From: Phocaeicola dorei
GTDB taxonomy: Bacteria > Bacteroidota > Bacteroidia > Bacteroidales > Bacteroidaceae
Length of the DNA stretch: 64,000 nucleotides
Direction: 5' to 3'
Assembly: GCF_013009555.1 (NCBI RefSeq)
Contig: NZ_CP046176.1
Span: 651,501-715,500, forward strand
Of the stretch, positions 8,552 to 18,172 are shown in pieces. Under the pieces are notes generated by a model. That model was not told the DNA's origin. It did no database searches and was given only the letters and a program-made list of their open reading frames with translations. Numbering within the stretch: position 1 is the stretch's first letter; each line of letters starts with the position of its first letter. The position numbers and the translations under genes were made by a program.

Positions 8552-9943
8552 TTAATTTTTCATTGTTTTCTGGTATTTAATGATGGAACGACGGTTCAGC
8601 ACCATTAAGAATAGTGTTATCAGTACTAAAATTCCGGAACCAATCCATTTGAATGAATAAGTCAAATGGAAAATAGCCCATGAGAAAGGACTTGAAGCAA
8701 AGTCCAACGCTCCCCCCTCAAAACCCGACGGAATATTTACGGCGGCATCTTGTGTCTTGGCATATACGTCATGTGCCGCTTTGGTAAAGTAAGGTGCCAG
8801 ATCAGTTACAAAATACAGACCGATGGCCAGCACAACAAAACCAATGATGAAGGTTTTTACCACATTTCCTTTTGTGATAGGTAATACCAACGGGAATACG
8901 TAGAACATACCGGCTAACGAGGCCAATGGCAGGAATTCATTACCCGGAAGTACAACTGCCAATAAAATAGTAACAGGGATTAATAGCAATGATACAACTA
9001 ATGTGGCCGGATGTCCGATAACCAAGGCAGGGCTCATACCGATATTCAAGCCTACAGCACCTTTAAACTTCTTGGCGATCAGTTCGCGGGTAGCGTCCGA
9101 AATGGGTTTCAATCCTTCGATGAATAGGCTGGTAATACGGGGAATCAACTCCATTACTGCTCCCATCTTGATACCTAAACCTAGAATATAAGGAATCTTG
9201 TCTACTATTTCTTGTCCGTTTTTACAAGATAATGCACCGATGCCACATCCTACCAGGATACCCAGGAAGAGAGGTTCGCCTAGCAAACCAAATTTCTTTT
9301 TCATACCTTCCGCATCAATATTCAGTTTTTCAAATCCGGGTATTTTGTCCAATACCTTATTTATAATAAGAGCGAATGGCACAAAACCTGCACAGAAAGG
9401 TTGTGGAATAGAAATTCCTTCCATCTTATCATAGAAACCTTGGAACTTGTCTGCTGTGTAATCTGCTAAGATTAATGTGATGATATAACAGATAACAGCC
9501 GCGAAGAAGCCCCACAAAATACTATCTGTCGCAAAATAAACTACGGCTCCGATGAAAGCAAAATGCCAATAGTTCCATAAATCGATATTGACTGTACGGG
9601 TGGTCTTGGTCAATAGCATCAGAATATTGACAGCCAGACAAACCGGAATAATGAATGCCCCTACGGAAGTGTTATAAGCCACGGCTGCGGCAGCAGGCCA
9701 TCCCATATCGAATACTTTCAGTTGTAGGCCATATATTTCGACCACCTTGCTTAAGGCCGGTCCCAGGCTGCTGGTCAGAAGTGCGGTAACCACTGATAAA
9801 CCAACGAAACCAACACCTACCAACAGACCGCTTTTTAATGCTTTGCTGAATTTGATTCCGATACAAACGCCTAAGATTGTAAAAATTATAGGCATCATCA
9901 CCGCTGCTCCTAAACCGATGATATAACTAAAAACTTGTTCCAT
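8552..9943 (-). CDS. PTS galactitol-type IIC permease (orphan)
   Basis: A 463-residue polytopic inner-membrane protein like GatC/SgcC, the membrane component of galactitol-type phosphotransferase systems. ATG 9943 (MEQVFSYIIGLGAAVMMPII) is chosen; the open frame runs 73 codons further up through the promoter and is not coding there. Family features include GVCIGIKFSKALKSGLLVGVGF, GWPAAAAVAYNTSVGAFIIP, and IGMSPALVIGHPATLV followed by about four more helices. No IIA, IIB, HPr or EI gene is present in the window, and a full sugar PTS is not expected in Bacteroides, so it probably works as a secondary transporter. It is the first gene of a two-gene operon with kduI, 18 bases apart, so its substrate is probably a pectin-derived keto-uronate or related acid (inference). 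Confidence 0.85.
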   Translation of the reverse strand: MEQVFSYIIGLGAAVMMPIIFTILGVCIGIKFSKALKSGLLVGVGFVGLSVVTALLTSSLGPALSKVVEIYGLQLKVFDMGWPAAAAVAYNTSVGAFIIPVCLAVNILMLLTKTTRTVNIDLWNYWHFAFIGAVVYFATDSILWGFFAAVICYIITLILADYTADKFQGFYDKMEGISIPQPFCAGFVPFALIINKVLDKIPGFEKLNIDAEGMKKKFGLLGEPLFLGILVGCGIGALSCKNGQEIVDKIPYILGLGIKMGAVMELIPRITSLFIEGLKPISDATRELIAKKFKGAVGLNIGMSPALVIGHPATLVVSLLLIPVTILLAVVLPGNEFLPLASLAGMFYVFPLVLPITKGNVVKTFIIGFVVLAIGLYFVTDLAPYFTKAAHDVYAKTQDAAVNIPSGFEGGALDFASSPFSWAIFHLTYSFKWIGSGILVLITLFLMVLNRRSIIKYQKTMKN

Positions 9944-10005
9944 TCTCTTGTGAATTAATAGTAAATGACTGTGTTTTCTACAATAGTATAAATTAAAAAC
10001 TGCCC

Positions 10006-10013
10006 CAAAAATA
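10006..10013 (-). promoter_or_regulatory. Promoter -7 box of the IIC-kduI operon
   Basis: The minus-strand sequence TATTTTTG (10013-10006) fits TAnnTTTG and gives a leader of about 55 bases before ATG 9943. The divergent space to the GH105 promoter (10014-10181) holds several CGTGCACA/CGCACACG-like words and, at 10061-10075, a plus-strand AAAGACAATTTTTGA that recalls the pectin operator with one base missing. Confidence 0.45.
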
Positions 10014-10136
10014 AAACCTTTTCTCAACTTATCAAACCTGAAAGGCATAATAATTAGTAAAAAGACAATTTTTGAACGATTTTTATCGTTATCGTGCACA
10101 AAAATAACCGTTTTCGCACACGAATACCAAATAATA

Positions 10137-10189
10137 CACTTAGTAGGTTGAAAAGTGCACACTGCTTTTCGAGAAAAATACTACTTTTG
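10137..10189 (+). promoter_or_regulatory. GH105-CE8 operon promoter
   Basis: TACTTTTG at 10182-10189 is a TAnnTTTG -7 box, 43 bases before ATG 10233. Exactly 45 bases before the box lies CACTTAGTAG (10137-10146), which agrees at eight of ten bases with the CACATAATAG half of the operator at 29441. The second half of the operator (ACCAATTTTT) is absent, so the match is weak. Confidence 0.45.
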
Positions 10190-10232
10190 TTTCATAAAAT
10201 AAATAGGTCTAATACTAAAAATAAACGTCTTC

Positions 10233-11462
10233 ATGAAAAAGAATTCTATTTGTAAAATTATTGTGTCCGGTTTGCTTACGGCTGTTCCTTTGATGGGCAT
10301 GGCTCAGCAGGTTTGTGGTAATAAGCCTTGGTCTGTACGTATGGCGGAATCAGAGATGGTGCGTTGTCCCGAATCCTGGCAATTGGATTTTCAGACCCGT
10401 TTGAAGTGGGATTACTGTCATGGCCTGGAACTTCAAGCTATGCTGGATGTATATGATGCATACGGTGATAAGAAGTTTTTTGATTATGCTGTGGCTTATG
10501 CTGATACAATGATTCATCAGGATGGCTCTATCGAAACTTATAAACTGGAGGAATATAATATTGACCGTCTGAATTCCGGAAAGATGCTTTTCCGTATTTA
10601 CGAGCAGACTAAGGACGAGAAATACAAGAAAGCATTGGATTTGTTGCGCAGTCAGTTGGATACGCATCCTCGTAATGCCGATGGCGGTTTTTGGCACAAG
10701 AAGATTTATGAGAATCAGATGTGGCTGGATGGGCTTTATATGGGGCAGCCGTTCTATGCGGAGTATGCTTACCGTAACAACCGTGTGAATGATTATGCTG
10801 ATATTATCAATCAGTTTGTTACAGTGGCTCGTCATAATTATGATCCGAAGACTGATTTATACCGCCATGCATGTGATGTGAGCAAGCGTGAAAAGTGGGC
10901 GGATAAAACTACCGGATTGTCACAACATTGTTGGGGACGCGCCATGGGATGGTATGCAATGGCTTGTGTGGATGTACTTGATTTTATACCGGAACACGAA
11001 GCCGGACGTGAATCTGTTATCGAAATATTGAATAAACTGGTTGCCCAGATTAAACGTACTCAAGATCCTGCAACAGGGGTATGGTATCAGGTGATTGACA
11101 GAAGTGGGGATGAGGGGAATTATCTGGAATCCTCTTGTTCTACCATGTTTGTATATACTCTGTTGAAAGCGTTACGTAAGGGATATATTTGTCCTTCGTA
11201 CATGGAAGTGGCTAAAAAGGGGTATGAAGGGCTTTTGACCCAGTTTATAGAAGTGGACAATAAAGGGGTAGTTTCTATCACTAAGGGTTGTGCTGTCGCG
11301 GGTTTGGGAGGTAAGCCAGTGTATCGTACCGGAGATTATAATTATTATATAACTGAAAAAATACGTTCTAATGATGCGAAGGCAGTAGGTCCGTTCATTA
11401 TGGCCAGTCTGGAATGGGAACGTTTGTTTCAGAAAAACAATTGTGGAACTGCATGTAAATAA
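10233..11462 (+). CDS. Unsaturated rhamnogalacturonyl/uronyl hydrolase, GH105
   Basis: A 409-residue exported enzyme of the GH105 (YteR/RhiN) family, which hydrates and thereby releases the 4,5-unsaturated galacturonate left at the non-reducing end by pectin lyases. The signal peptide is MKKNSICKIIVSGLLTAVPL with cleavage after MGMAQ. The (alpha/alpha)6 barrel carries LKWDYCHGLELQAM (about 55-68), the catalytic segment MWLDGLYMGQPFYAEY with D166 as the likely acid, TTGLSQHCWGRAMGWYAMA, and SSCSTMFVYTLLKALRKGY, all usual for GH105. It is 14 bases upstream of a pectinesterase and divergent from the IIC-kduI operon, whose enzyme acts on the same product line. Sequence alone does not tell a rhamnogalacturonan from a plain galacturonan substrate. 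Confidence 0.9.
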   Translation: MKKNSICKIIVSGLLTAVPLMGMAQQVCGNKPWSVRMAESEMVRCPESWQLDFQTRLKWDYCHGLELQAMLDVYDAYGDKKFFDYAVAYADTMIHQDGSIETYKLEEYNIDRLNSGKMLFRIYEQTKDEKYKKALDLLRSQLDTHPRNADGGFWHKKIYENQMWLDGLYMGQPFYAEYAYRNNRVNDYADIINQFVTVARHNYDPKTDLYRHACDVSKREKWADKTTGLSQHCWGRAMGWYAMACVDVLDFIPEHEAGRESVIEILNKLVAQIKRTQDPATGVWYQVIDRSGDEGNYLESSCSTMFVYTLLKALRKGYICPSYMEVAKKGYEGLLTQFIEVDNKGVVSITKGCAVAGLGGKPVYRTGDYNYYITEKIRSNDAKAVGPFIMASLEWERLFQKNNCGTACK

Positions 11463-11476
11463 TAGGGGGTGATACG

Positions 11477-12427
11477 ATGAGGAAAGTTTTAGGATTATTG
11501 TTGCTGTTGGTTGCTGTTAGTGGAACATGGGCTCAGGAACGTCAGGATACAATTGTAGTTTCACGCGATGGAACGGGGAATTTTCGTACTTTGCAGGAGG
11601 CTATAGAGAGTGCGCGGGCTTTCATGGATTATACTGTTACGATCTATGTGAGGAACGGAGTATATAAGGAGAAAGTGATTGTTCCTTCATGGGTGGAAAA
11701 TATAGATATTATAGGTGAAGATCGTGATAAGACGATTATTACTTATGATGATCATGCGAATATAAATAAAATGGGTACTTTCCGCACTTATACGGTGAAG
11801 GTAGAGGGTAGTGATATCACTTTTAAAAATTTGACTATTGAGAATAATGCGGCTCAGTTGGGACAGGCGGTAGCTTTACATACGGAAGGTGACCGTTTGA
11901 AATTTATCAATTGTCGTATCTTGGGTAATCAGGACACTATTTATACCGGTGCTAAATTTACCCGTCTTTATTTTAAAGATTGTTATATTGATGGTACTAC
12001 TGACTTTATTTTCGGTCCTTCCACCGCTTTATTTGAAGATTGTATTATTCACAGTAAACGCAATTCGTATGTAACGGCTGCTTCTACTCCGAAAGAGGCT
12101 AAATATGGATATGTCTTTAAGCACTGTAAGCTGACGGCAGAACCGGGAGTTGATAAAGTGTATTTAGGTCGTCCTTGGCGTCCATATGCTTATACCTTAT
12201 TTATAGAATGTGAGTTGGGGAAACATATTGTTTCTGCCGGATGGCACAATTGGGGCAAGCAGTCTAATGAAGAAACAGCCCGTTATATGGAATATAAAAA
12301 TACCGGTGAGGGCGCAAATGCTTCGGAAAGGGTGGCATGGAGCAAACAGTTAACAAAGAAAGAAGCTGAGGCGGTGACGGTCGATGCTATTTTTCGTACT
12401 CAAAGTAATTGGAATCCAATAGACTAG
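11477..12427 (+). CDS. Pectin methylesterase, CE8
   Basis: A secreted 316-residue pectinesterase that removes methyl esters from homogalacturonan, opening it to lyases. Signal peptide MRKVLGLLLLLVAVSGTWAQ (cleavage at 20), then the right-handed beta-helix from VVSRDGTGNFRTLQEAI. All catalytic landmarks are present: GQAVAL (Q130), GNQDTIYT (D153), GTTDFIFG (D176, nucleophile) and LGRPWRPY (R232). The length is normal for a single-domain CE8. It is the second gene of the operon with GH105, with a strong terminator 20 bases after the stop. Confidence 0.93.
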   Translation: MRKVLGLLLLLVAVSGTWAQERQDTIVVSRDGTGNFRTLQEAIESARAFMDYTVTIYVRNGVYKEKVIVPSWVENIDIIGEDRDKTIITYDDHANINKMGTFRTYTVKVEGSDITFKNLTIENNAAQLGQAVALHTEGDRLKFINCRILGNQDTIYTGAKFTRLYFKDCYIDGTTDFIFGPSTALFEDCIIHSKRNSYVTAASTPKEAKYGYVFKHCKLTAEPGVDKVYLGRPWRPYAYTLFIECELGKHIVSAGWHNWGKQSNEETARYMEYKNTGEGANASERVAWSKQLTKKEAEAVTVDAIFRTQSNWNPID

Positions 12428-12447
12428 ATTGATTTTGTAATTGCTTG

Positions 12448-12486
12448 AAAAGGAGACTTCTACGTTGGTGGAGGTCTCCTTTTTTT
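12448..12486 (+). terminator. Rho-independent terminator after the CE8 gene
   Basis: Stem AAAAGGAGAC (12448-12457) pairs with 12474-12483, followed by further T residues to 12486. It ends the GH105-CE8 transcript. Confidence 0.88.
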
Positions 12487-12530
12487 GTTGTTTTGAATAA
12501 TTGGAACCCGTGAAAAATACCTAATAAATC

Positions 12531-12583
12531 CACATAAAAAGATAAAAACTACACATCAAGGTAACGTTATATACGTAATTTTG
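12531..12583 (+). promoter_or_regulatory. SusCD-1 promoter with operator half-site
   Basis: TAATTTTG (12576-12583) is the -7 box, 62 bases before ATG 12646. CACATAAAA begins at 12531, exactly 45 bases upstream of the box, the same spacing as in the two strong operators at 18346 and 29440. The second half here reads AGATAAAAACTAC and fits poorly. Confidence 0.55.
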
Positions 12584-12645
12584 CAACAGTGAAACTAAGG
12601 TCAAAACCTTAAAAAAACATTTTAATAACTATAAAAACACATCTT

Positions 12646-15600
12646 ATGAATCTAAAAGAATTAGCTAGAAAAGCTATCTCAACTCTCTTTTTGAGTATGC
12701 TTTGTTTGGTTGCTTTTGCTCAAACCGCAACAGGTTTGGTGAAAGACAAGACAGGCGAACCCATGATTGGTGTGAATGTATTGGTAAAGGGAACAACCAA
12801 TGGTACAATCACGGATTTCGATGGTAAGTTTTCAATTCCGGATGTTCCGAGTAATGCTACTTTAGTGGTTTCCTATATTGGGTATCTTACCAAAGAGGTA
12901 AAATCTGGAAAAGATTTGGTCATTGTATTGGAAGAAGATAACAAGACTTTGGATGAAGTCGTTGTTATTGGTTATGGTACGGTGAAAAGACGTGATTTGA
13001 CTGGTTCTGTCGCTTCTGTTACCGGGGAAAAATTAGCGGCTAATCCGGTTGCCAATGTCGCACAGGCTTTACAAGGACAATTGCCTGGTGTGAGTGTGAC
13101 TTCTCAAGACGGTCGTCCGGGTGCAGGTATGTCTATTCGCATTCGTGGAGGTGGTTCTATTACTCAGTCTAATGATCCCTTGTTTATTGTAGATGGTGTT
13201 CAAGTTAGTGGAATTGATGATATTCCTGCTGACAATATCGAAAGTATTGATGTGTTAAAAGATGCTGCTTCTACGGCTATTTATGGTGCTCGTGGTGCTA
13301 ACGGTGTAATATTGGTTACTACTAAGGGAGGCAAGGATGGCCGGGTTTCTGTCAAATATAATATGTATTATCAGATGAAGGAGAATCCAAAATTATTGGA
13401 AACTATGGATCCTTATGATTATGTATATAATACATGGGCATATATGAAGAGTTTGGGAGATTCTTATGGTGATGGAGTTGCCAGATATTTTGGATTAGGA
13501 TCCAAGTATGGAAATCATTTGAATGAATATAAAAATATGACCACTCATAATTATATAAATGATTTGATGCAGACTGCGTCTTCTTGGAATCATGATGTAT
13601 CTTTATCTGGTGGTACAGACAAAACTAAGTTTTATTCATCAGTTAACTATATGGATGATGAAGGTATCCGTGTGAAGTCTGGTTTCCAACGTTGGAATGC
13701 GAATTTCAAATTGACGCAAAAAATTAATAAAAAGTTAACTGCGGACTTTGATTTGCGTTATAGTGAAATAGAAGTTAATGGATCAGGTTTTGGTAATGCA
13801 ACCTCTGCTTACACTTATCGTCCTGTGGATAATCCTTTGGGTGATGCTTCTTTTACCGCTGGATTTGGTCAAGGTGATACAAATATGGAAGAAACTAGTA
13901 ATCCTTTGTATTACTTGGATACTGTAGATTATATAAAAAACATGTACCGTATTCGTGCAAAAGGTGCTTTAACTTGGAATATTATTAAAGGCTTGACGGC
14001 AAAGACGGAATTATCGTTAAATCGTAATTGGAACCAGGAAAAGACATGGGATGCAGGACAGACAGAAAAAGATAATAGTTCTGCTAAATTGAAGAAGAGT
14101 GATGGTTACGGTGTGCGTTGGGCAACTACTTTGAATTATGAAGTACAGGGGCTTGGAGATGATCATAATTTGTCTTTCTTGGTTGGTAATGAAGTCTTGG
14201 CTTCAAAGTCAGATTACACTGAAATATATGGTGTAGGGTATCCTGAAGGATTTACAATGGATGATGCGTTTGGTATGATTAATATGACTACTCCTTCATT
14301 GGGACAAGATTATTTTAAAGGTGAGATAGGTACTCCTAATCATACTTTATCTTGGTTTGGTCGTGCTAATTATTCTTATAAAGGTAAGTATCTTTTAACA
14401 GCTACATTCCGTGCTGATGGTTCTTCTAAATTTGCACCTAGTCATCAGTGGGGGTATTTCCCGGCTGCTGCGGCTGCATGGAGAATTTCAGATGAAGCTT
14501 TTATGGAAAATACAAGAGATTGGTTGGATAATCTAAAACTTCGTGTATCGTATGGTACTTCTGGTTCTGATAATATTGATGCTTCTTTATGGAGAGAAAC
14601 ATGGAAAACAAAACAAATTACAGTGGATGGTGAAAAGGTAACCACTTATGTACCTGGTGATATGAAAGGAAATCCTGATTTGAAATGGGAAACTACTATT
14701 AGTCGTAATTTAGGTGTTGATTTTGGTTTCTTTAATAATTGGGTTCGTGGTAGTTTGGACTATTATTGGAATACGACAAAGAATATTTTAATGAAAGTGC
14801 CGATTGATGCAGCGTCTGGTTATAGCTATCAGTTCCAAAATGTAGGTAAAACCTCAAATAAGGGAATTGAATTGGCTTTAGGCTTTGACATTGTTCGTGG
14901 TAAAGATTTTAATTTAGGTGTAAACTTGACTTATAATTATAACAAGAATAATATTGACGAACTGATGGACGGAGTCTTGGCAGATACGAGAGCTATGAAT
15001 GATTGGGGCTCATCTATGGCTAAGCCTGCTTATGATTATATTATCCGTGAGGGGCATCCTGTAGGTACTATCCAAGGTTTTAAATCTGAAGGATATTATA
15101 CGATTGATGATTTTACTTATGCGGATGGTAAATACACGTTGAAACCAGGGGTTCCGGATATTCAAGGTATTGTGAATTATCCGGATGGAGTTAAAGTGCT
15201 GGCTGCGGATGGACAAACCGCTGTACCGGGTATGCCTAAATTTGCAGATACAACAGGTGATGGTGTTGTGGACGAGGATGACAAAACGATTATCGGCGAA
15301 GCTATGCCACAACATACAGGTGGTTTTACAATTAACGGTAATTGGAAGGCAATCGATTTCTCTGTAGGCTTTACTTATCAGATTGGTGGTGATGTGTATA
15401 ATGCCAATGCAATGCACTCCTTGATGGGAAATAAAGACAATTCCGCTGGTCAGAATCGTTTGAAGTTCGTTTCTGAAACTTTCAAATATTATGATGTTGA
15501 TACAAACGGTGACTTGATGCTGGTGAAAGATCCTACAGCTTTGGCGGCTCTTAACGCGAATACAAATTACAGTTCTTTCTTCTCTGAATATGGAATCGTA

Positions 15601-15876
15601 AGTTCTAAGTTTATTGAAGATGCGTCTTATTTGCGTTTGAATACATTGACAGTAGGTTATACTTTCCCAAAAAATTGGATGAATAAGATTGGATTACAGA
15701 ATGCACGTGTGTATTTTACAGGAAGTAACTTGTTCTGTATTGATGGGTATTCTGGTATAGATCCGGATGTAAACACGAAGACTGATGGTAAGGATGGTTT
15801 TCCTACACCTTATTTTGATTACCAGTCTTATCCTAAGGCTAGAACTTATACCTTTGGTGTTAATTTAACTTTCTAA
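12646..15876 (+). CDS. SusC/RagA-type TonB-dependent receptor, pair 1
   Basis: A 1076-residue outer-membrane importer of oligosaccharides. Signal peptide to VAFAQ (about residue 25), then a carboxypeptidase-regulatory-like domain (TGLVKDKTGEPMIGVNVLVK, about 28-105) with the conserved VSYIGYLTKEV. The plug follows from DEVVVIGYGTVKRRDLTGSV and includes IRIRGGGSI and KDAASTAIYGARGANGVILV. The rest is the beta-barrel, ending in the aromatic TFGVNLTF. There is no STN domain, so it should not signal through an anti-sigma factor; control by the hybrid regulator at 56.7 kb is more likely. It is closely similar to the SusC at 20698. The SusD partner starts three bases after the stop. Confidence 0.95.
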   Translation: MNLKELARKAISTLFLSMLCLVAFAQTATGLVKDKTGEPMIGVNVLVKGTTNGTITDFDGKFSIPDVPSNATLVVSYIGYLTKEVKSGKDLVIVLEEDNKTLDEVVVIGYGTVKRRDLTGSVASVTGEKLAANPVANVAQALQGQLPGVSVTSQDGRPGAGMSIRIRGGGSITQSNDPLFIVDGVQVSGIDDIPADNIESIDVLKDAASTAIYGARGANGVILVTTKGGKDGRVSVKYNMYYQMKENPKLLETMDPYDYVYNTWAYMKSLGDSYGDGVARYFGLGSKYGNHLNEYKNMTTHNYINDLMQTASSWNHDVSLSGGTDKTKFYSSVNYMDDEGIRVKSGFQRWNANFKLTQKINKKLTADFDLRYSEIEVNGSGFGNATSAYTYRPVDNPLGDASFTAGFGQGDTNMEETSNPLYYLDTVDYIKNMYRIRAKGALTWNIIKGLTAKTELSLNRNWNQEKTWDAGQTEKDNSSAKLKKSDGYGVRWATTLNYEVQGLGDDHNLSFLVGNEVLASKSDYTEIYGVGYPEGFTMDDAFGMINMTTPSLGQDYFKGEIGTPNHTLSWFGRANYSYKGKYLLTATFRADGSSKFAPSHQWGYFPAAAAAWRISDEAFMENTRDWLDNLKLRVSYGTSGSDNIDASLWRETWKTKQITVDGEKVTTYVPGDMKGNPDLKWETTISRNLGVDFGFFNNWVRGSLDYYWNTTKNILMKVPIDAASGYSYQFQNVGKTSNKGIELALGFDIVRGKDFNLGVNLTYNYNKNNIDELMDGVLADTRAMNDWGSSMAKPAYDYIIREGHPVGTIQGFKSEGYYTIDDFTYADGKYTLKPGVPDIQGIVNYPDGVKVLAADGQTAVPGMPKFADTTGDGVVDEDDKTIIGEAMPQHTGGFTINGNWKAIDFSVGFTYQIGGDVYNANAMHSLMGNKDNSAGQNRLKFVSETFKYYDVDTNGDLMLVKDPTALAALNANTNYSSFFSEYGIVSSKFIEDASYLRLNTLTVGYTFPKNWMNKIGLQNARVYFTGSNLFCIDGYSGIDPDVNTKTDGKDGFPTPYFDYQSYPKARTYTFGVNLTF

Positions 15877-15879
15877 TTA

Positions 15880-18033
15880 ATGGAGATGAATCGTATGAAA
15901 AAAATAGTATATTCAACACTTTTCTTTGCTGGAATGTTTTTGACTACAGCATGTAGTGATTATTTGGAGGTTGGCTCTCCTTCTATTGTAGATTCGGATT
16001 TTGTCTTTTCTAATCCGACAACAGCACGTGCCGCATTAGACGGTGCTTATGAACAGTGGAGAGATTGTGCGCAGAATAAGGTTTTTGGCGATGGATTGTT
16101 TTATGCTGCTGATATTGCCGGGTCTGATATAGAACGGCACCCGGAGTCTTTCTCTAATCAGTTGGGGCGCCATTATCCGGAATGTCTTTATCAAAACGGT
16201 ACATATGCAAGTAGTTATGGATTGACTTCGTATTTGAAGGAGAATGATATTTATGCTAGCTTGTATGCGGTTGTAAGCAAAGCCAATGCGGTGATAACAT
16301 CCATGGAAAATGCGGAAAATTTTGAATCGATCATCAATGGTGGACAATCAGAGATGGGGCAAATGTATGGTGAGGCGGTAGCTATGCGTGCTACGGCTTA
16401 TCGTGAACTGTGTAAAAATTTTGGAGATGTTCCTTACGTTGGCGTTTATGGTGTTGTGCCTAAAGGTTTGGTTTCCCGTGATTCTATTTATGATGTATGC
16501 ATTGAAGATTTGCAGAAAGTGGAACCTTTGATGTACACCATTGGTTCTATTCCCGGCATTGCTGCTGCCAATAAAAATTATTTTTCTAAAACCTATGTGC
16601 AGGCTTTGATTGGAAGAATGTGTTTGGATGCAGCTGGATATCAGACTCGTCGTGGCGATATAAAACGTGTAAACGGAAAAGGGGAAATCATGACATTTGA
16701 AACCAAAGGGAAAGAAAATAATGGAGCTACTTATGGACGTCGTTCTGACTGGCAAGACTTGTACTCAATAGCTAAAAAATACTACGAGGCTTTGTTGGCT
16801 GATCCGGGTAATGCACAGTTTCATTTGACTGATCCACGGGGTGCCTCGGATAAATCCGGACGTACTTTTAATAATCCGTACCAGTATTTCTTTGAACAGA
16901 TGCATATGGATGATGCTATTTATGCGGATGAGTCTATTTATGAATATCCCATGCAGCAAGGTGGTGGAAATGATGGTCGCCCCTATTCTTTCGGTCGTCC
17001 TTCGTCTGGTGGCTCAAAGGCTGCGTATCCATGTAAGAGCTATGGACAGGGACGTATAAATCCTGCTTATTTTTATGGAGTCTTTGATCCGAATGATATG
17101 CGTCGTGATGTGAGCATTACTATGACCGGCAGTAATGGTAAAGGGGTTGAGAAGTTAATTCCTTTTGTTCCCAACTCAAAAGCTGAAGGCGGTGGCTTGA
17201 CATTGAATAAATGGGATGAGAATCGTCAGGCTAATCCATGGGTGGCAGCACAACGTAAATCAGGTATCAATGGTCCGTATATGCGTATGTCTGAAGTTTA
17301 TTTGGGCTATGCGGAAGTATGTGCGGCATTAGGTGATGTGGTTACAGGTAAACAATATTTAAAAACGGTTCGTGAACGTTCGTTCCCGCAAGGTTTGGCT
17401 AACACAGATGCTTTTATTGCATCTTTTGGTAATGACTTAGTTCGTGCGATTATTGAAGAACGAGGGTTTGAATATGCAGGTGAAGGTGATCGTCGTTGGA
17501 CATTGATTCGTTCTGGTTATCTTCCGGAAGATATAAAAAGAATCAAAGATATGACTAAAGCTATGATGGATGGTTTGGCAACTAAAGGTTATTATGAGTT
17601 TGAAAATGGTAATATTATTTCTGCTTATATATGGACAAAATTAGTTGATGCAAAAACTATATATGGTCATCGTTTGACAGCACAGTGTCCGACAGACAAG
17701 GTCAATGATCCGGTGCTTTATCCGGGATGGCGCGGACAAAAGGATAATTGGGAAGAAATGGGATTGAATTATGGAAGTTCGATTCCTGCTACCAATTTAG
17801 CAATAAAAGGGTTGTTTGAAATAGTGTCTGAAGAAGAGGCAGCATCTCTTGAAAGCCAAGGATATGCTAAAGTTAATTGGGGTATTGATTTGGTTGATTA
17901 TAGAGATGAATATGATAAGTATCTGTTTTGGGATTATGATTACGTTTCGGCTCCTATCTATTTGTGGCCGTTTACTCCTAATGTAATGGCTGCCGGTGGC
18001 TTTACGAATGGTTATGGCTTTAAACAGGAATAA
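15880..18033 (+). CDS. SusD/RagB-type glycan-binding lipoprotein, pair 1
   Basis: A surface lipoprotein that caps the SusC at 12646 and captures glycan. The start at 15880 (MEMNRMKKIVYS) or the internal ATG at 15895 (MKKIVYS) both give a type II signal ending in LTTAC-SDYLE. The protein is 717 residues from the first start, long for the family. Typical blocks are AVAMRATAYRELCKNFGDVPY in the TPR part and EERGFEYAGEGDRRWTLIRSG near the end. It shares AFGRPSSGGS-like, NKWDENR and YPGWRGQ stretches with the SusD at 24139, so the pairs are paralogous. A terminator follows the stop. Confidence 0.94.
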   Translation: MEMNRMKKIVYSTLFFAGMFLTTACSDYLEVGSPSIVDSDFVFSNPTTARAALDGAYEQWRDCAQNKVFGDGLFYAADIAGSDIERHPESFSNQLGRHYPECLYQNGTYASSYGLTSYLKENDIYASLYAVVSKANAVITSMENAENFESIINGGQSEMGQMYGEAVAMRATAYRELCKNFGDVPYVGVYGVVPKGLVSRDSIYDVCIEDLQKVEPLMYTIGSIPGIAAANKNYFSKTYVQALIGRMCLDAAGYQTRRGDIKRVNGKGEIMTFETKGKENNGATYGRRSDWQDLYSIAKKYYEALLADPGNAQFHLTDPRGASDKSGRTFNNPYQYFFEQMHMDDAIYADESIYEYPMQQGGGNDGRPYSFGRPSSGGSKAAYPCKSYGQGRINPAYFYGVFDPNDMRRDVSITMTGSNGKGVEKLIPFVPNSKAEGGGLTLNKWDENRQANPWVAAQRKSGINGPYMRMSEVYLGYAEVCAALGDVVTGKQYLKTVRERSFPQGLANTDAFIASFGNDLVRAIIEERGFEYAGEGDRRWTLIRSGYLPEDIKRIKDMTKAMMDGLATKGYYEFENGNIISAYIWTKLVDAKTIYGHRLTAQCPTDKVNDPVLYPGWRGQKDNWEEMGLNYGSSIPATNLAIKGLFEIVSEEEAASLESQGYAKVNWGIDLVDYRDEYDKYLFWDYDYVSAPIYLWPFTPNVMAAGGFTNGYGFKQE

Positions 18034-18066
18034 TAATTCATTCGTTAAACGAAAATAAACGTATGG

Positions 18067-18101
18067 GGAGAGGGCGTATTGTAAATGCTCTCTCCTTTTT
18101 T
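18067..18101 (+). terminator. Terminator after SusCD-1
   Basis: A nine-base stem with one mismatch (GGAGAGGGC 18067-18075 with GCTCTCTCC 18087-18095) followed by six T residues. Confidence 0.8.
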
Positions 18102-18172
18102 GTGTTTCTTAAGAATGTATTTTTAAACAAGCATTCCTGTTATTATCGCATTGACAATTTGAACTTAAGGTT

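Noticed and set aside
10014..10136. CGTGCACA/CGCACACG words and AAAGACAATTTTTGA in the divergent IIC/GH105 space as a full operator
   Set aside because: The words resemble the operator, but neither the spacing to the -7 boxes nor the full sequence agrees with the strong sites, so only the weak match at 10137 is listed.
9944..10162. N-terminal extension of the IIC reading frame to 10162
   Set aside because: The extra 73 codons run through the promoter, have no helix or family similarity, and ATG 9943 starts the family's first membrane helix.
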